NCBI RefSeq assembly: GCF_001294335.1
Contig: NZ_LGKG01000001.1
Coordinates: 1-64,000 of the forward strand
DNA length: 64,000 nucleotides
From: Streptomyces chattanoogensis
GTDB taxonomy: Bacteria; Actinomycetota; Actinomycetes; Streptomycetales; Streptomycetaceae
Reading direction: 5' to 3'
This document shows positions 62,845-64,000 of the stretch, piece by piece (the first letter of the stretch is position 1; the number at the start of each line of letters is the position of its first letter). Made by a program: the position numbers and the translations under genes. The notes beneath the pieces are model-generated. The model had not been told where the DNA came from. It made no database searches and saw nothing but the letters and a program-made list of their open reading frames with translations.

Positions 62845-63897
62845 ATGAAGTACACGATGTTGGGAAAGACCGGGCTACGGGTGTCGGAACTGTGCCTGGG
62901 CGCCGGGACGTTCGGCGAGGACGAGTGGGGGGCCGCCACCCCGGTGGCGTCCCGGCTGGTCGACCAGTACGCCGAGGCCGGCGGCAACTTCGTCGACACC
63001 GCCAACGTCTACGGCGGCGGGCTGTCGGAGCGCTGCGTCGGCGAGGTGCTGTCAGGGCGGCGCGACCGCTTCGTCCTGGCGACGAAGTACAACGCGATGA
63101 CCCGGCCGGGGGACGTCAACTCCGCGGGAAACCACCGGAAGAACCTGGTCAGCTCGCTGGAGACCAGCCTGCGCCGGCTGCGCACCGACCGGATCGACCT
63201 GCTCTGGCTGCACGCCCGCGACCCCTTCACCCCGGTCGAGGAGGTCATGCGGGCGCTCGACGACCAGATCCGGGCCGGCAAGATCCTCTACGTCGGCGCC
63301 TCCAACTGGCCGGCCTGGGAGGTCTCGCGGGCCAACATGCTCGCCGAGCTGCGCGGCTGGTCGGCCTTCGCCGGGATCCAGGTGCGCTACAACCTCCTGG
63401 AGCGCACCCCGGAACGCGAGCTGCTTCCCATGGCCGGGGCGTGCGACGTCAGCGTGTTCGCCTGGGGCCCGCTGGCGGAGGGCCGGCTGACCGGCAAGTA
63501 CCTCCGCAGCGAGAGCGGGCGCCTGAGCGTGGAGAACTGGGCCGGCGACAGTGAACGGGACACCGCGGTCGTCCGCGAGGTCGTCAGGATCGCCGAGGAG
63601 GGCGGCTGGACCCCGGCGCAGGTCGCCCTGGCCTGGCTGCGCGGCCGCCCCGCACAGCCGCTGCCCATCCTCGGCGCCACCCGGGAGTCCCAGCTCGCGG
63701 ACACCCTGGCCTGCCTCGACGTCCGCCTCGACGAGGCGCAGACCAGGCGGCTGGACGAGCTGAGCCAGGTGCCGATGGGCTTCCCGAACGAACTGATGCG
63801 GGTGCCCAAGTTCACCCGCAACGCCTTCTCGGACCGCTGGCAGGACCTGGAGCACCGCCGCCCCGCCGCCCGTACCGTCGCCGACTTCCTCGGATGA
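62845..63897 (+). CDS. Aldo/keto reductase
   Basis: A 350-residue AKR with a TIM-barrel. V-D-T-A-N-V-Y-G-G-G carries the catalytic Asp and Tyr, A-T-K-Y the Lys, and L-W-L-H-A-R-D the His. The NADPH-binding I-L-G-A-T-R-E-S-Q lies near the C-terminus. Length is typical of the potassium-channel beta-like group. Possible roles are reduction of a polyketide ketone or a deoxysugar 4-ketone elsewhere in the cluster. ATG 62845 follows GAGGGAGAGGG. Confidence 0.88.
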   Translation: MKYTMLGKTGLRVSELCLGAGTFGEDEWGAATPVASRLVDQYAEAGGNFVDTANVYGGGLSERCVGEVLSGRRDRFVLATKYNAMTRPGDVNSAGNHRKNLVSSLETSLRRLRTDRIDLLWLHARDPFTPVEEVMRALDDQIRAGKILYVGASNWPAWEVSRANMLAELRGWSAFAGIQVRYNLLERTPERELLPMAGACDVSVFAWGPLAEGRLTGKYLRSESGRLSVENWAGDSERDTAVVREVVRIAEEGGWTPAQVALAWLRGRPAQPLPILGATRESQLADTLACLDVRLDEAQTRRLDELSQVPMGFPNELMRVPKFTRNAFSDRWQDLEHRRPAARTVADFLG

Positions 63898-63918
63898 CCG
63901 GGCGCGCCACGGGTGCCG

Positions 63919-63952
63919 GCCCCCGCCCGGCACGTGCTGCCGGGCGCGGGGC
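63919..63952 (+). terminator. Stem-loop after the aldo/keto reductase gene
   Basis: Arms of about 14 pairs with one bulge (inner CCCGGCA-CGTGC-TGCCGGG), 22 bp after the stop. It probably ends the transcript that started in the PKS operon. No gene is seen in the last 100 bases. Confidence 0.6.
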
Positions 63953-64000
63953 GCGCTGCGCCGTGCGGGCTCCCAGGCCCCCGCACCGGCGCCTACCGTC

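Overview
The window is high-G+C actinobacterial chromosome and almost certainly Streptomyces. Evidence: strong third-position G/C bias, many GTG/TTG starts with AGGAGG-type ribosome sites, mycothiol metabolism (mca), an acyl-CoA carboxylase epsilon subunit, a Streptomyces-type histidine ammonia-lyase, an LAxTG sortase substrate, rare TTA (bldA) codons confined mainly to accessory genes, and a type II polyketide synthase locus. No rRNA, tRNA, CRISPR array, insertion sequence or attachment site was recognised.

Positions 1-17469 are conserved core. The leftward set accA2 (partial), PfpI/DJ-1 protein, MOSC protein, maf, a class B penicillin-binding protein, a small membrane protein, pccE and pccB links propionyl/acetyl-CoA carboxylation to housekeeping genes. 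Divergent birA supplies the biotin ligase for these carboxylases. It is followed by cya (adenylate cyclase), an enoyl-CoA hydratase, a GAF-GGDEF diguanylate cyclase, hutH, a LAxTG surface protein, a small acidic protein, an L,D-transpeptidase lipoprotein and a double GNAT. From memory this order matches S. coelicolor around SCO4921-SCO4934.

Positions 17529-25275 look variable: a DUF2786 protein, a methyltransferase, an amino-acid permease, a DUF4239 membrane protein, a macrolide glycosyltransferase (mgt) with a palindromic operator, then an A+T-richer island with ORF debris and a membrane protein ending in five His-rich repeats. Core order resumes at 25276-36381: msrA, a TPR-like membrane protein, metB, a sigma-factor/small membrane pair, MarR, ilvA, a DrrAB-type exporter, greA, a DUF4307 protein, and mca (preceded by a short, apparently translationally coupled leader ORF). 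A 1091-residue NB-ARC/TPR STAND NTPase closes the core at 39802.

Positions 39803-64000 are accessory. They hold an MFS exporter and a HelD/HelR-like RNA-polymerase-associated helicase. Next come a second MFS exporter, a TetR-type butyrolactone pseudo-receptor and a JadR1-like atypical response regulator whose fourth codon is TTA. Then follows a rightward type II PKS operon with the urdamycin/gaudimycin order E-F-A-B-C-D-L-M: FAD oxygenase, cyclase, KS-alpha, CLF, ACP, ketoreductase, aromatase/cyclase, second FAD oxygenase. It continues with a LanV-like reductase, MFS exporter, membrane O-acyltransferase, FMN reductase and aldo/keto reductase. The gene set predicts an angucycline-type decaketide, possibly acylated, under a JadR2/JadR1-style switch. 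No deoxysugar or aglycone glycosyltransferase gene lies within the visible part of the cluster.
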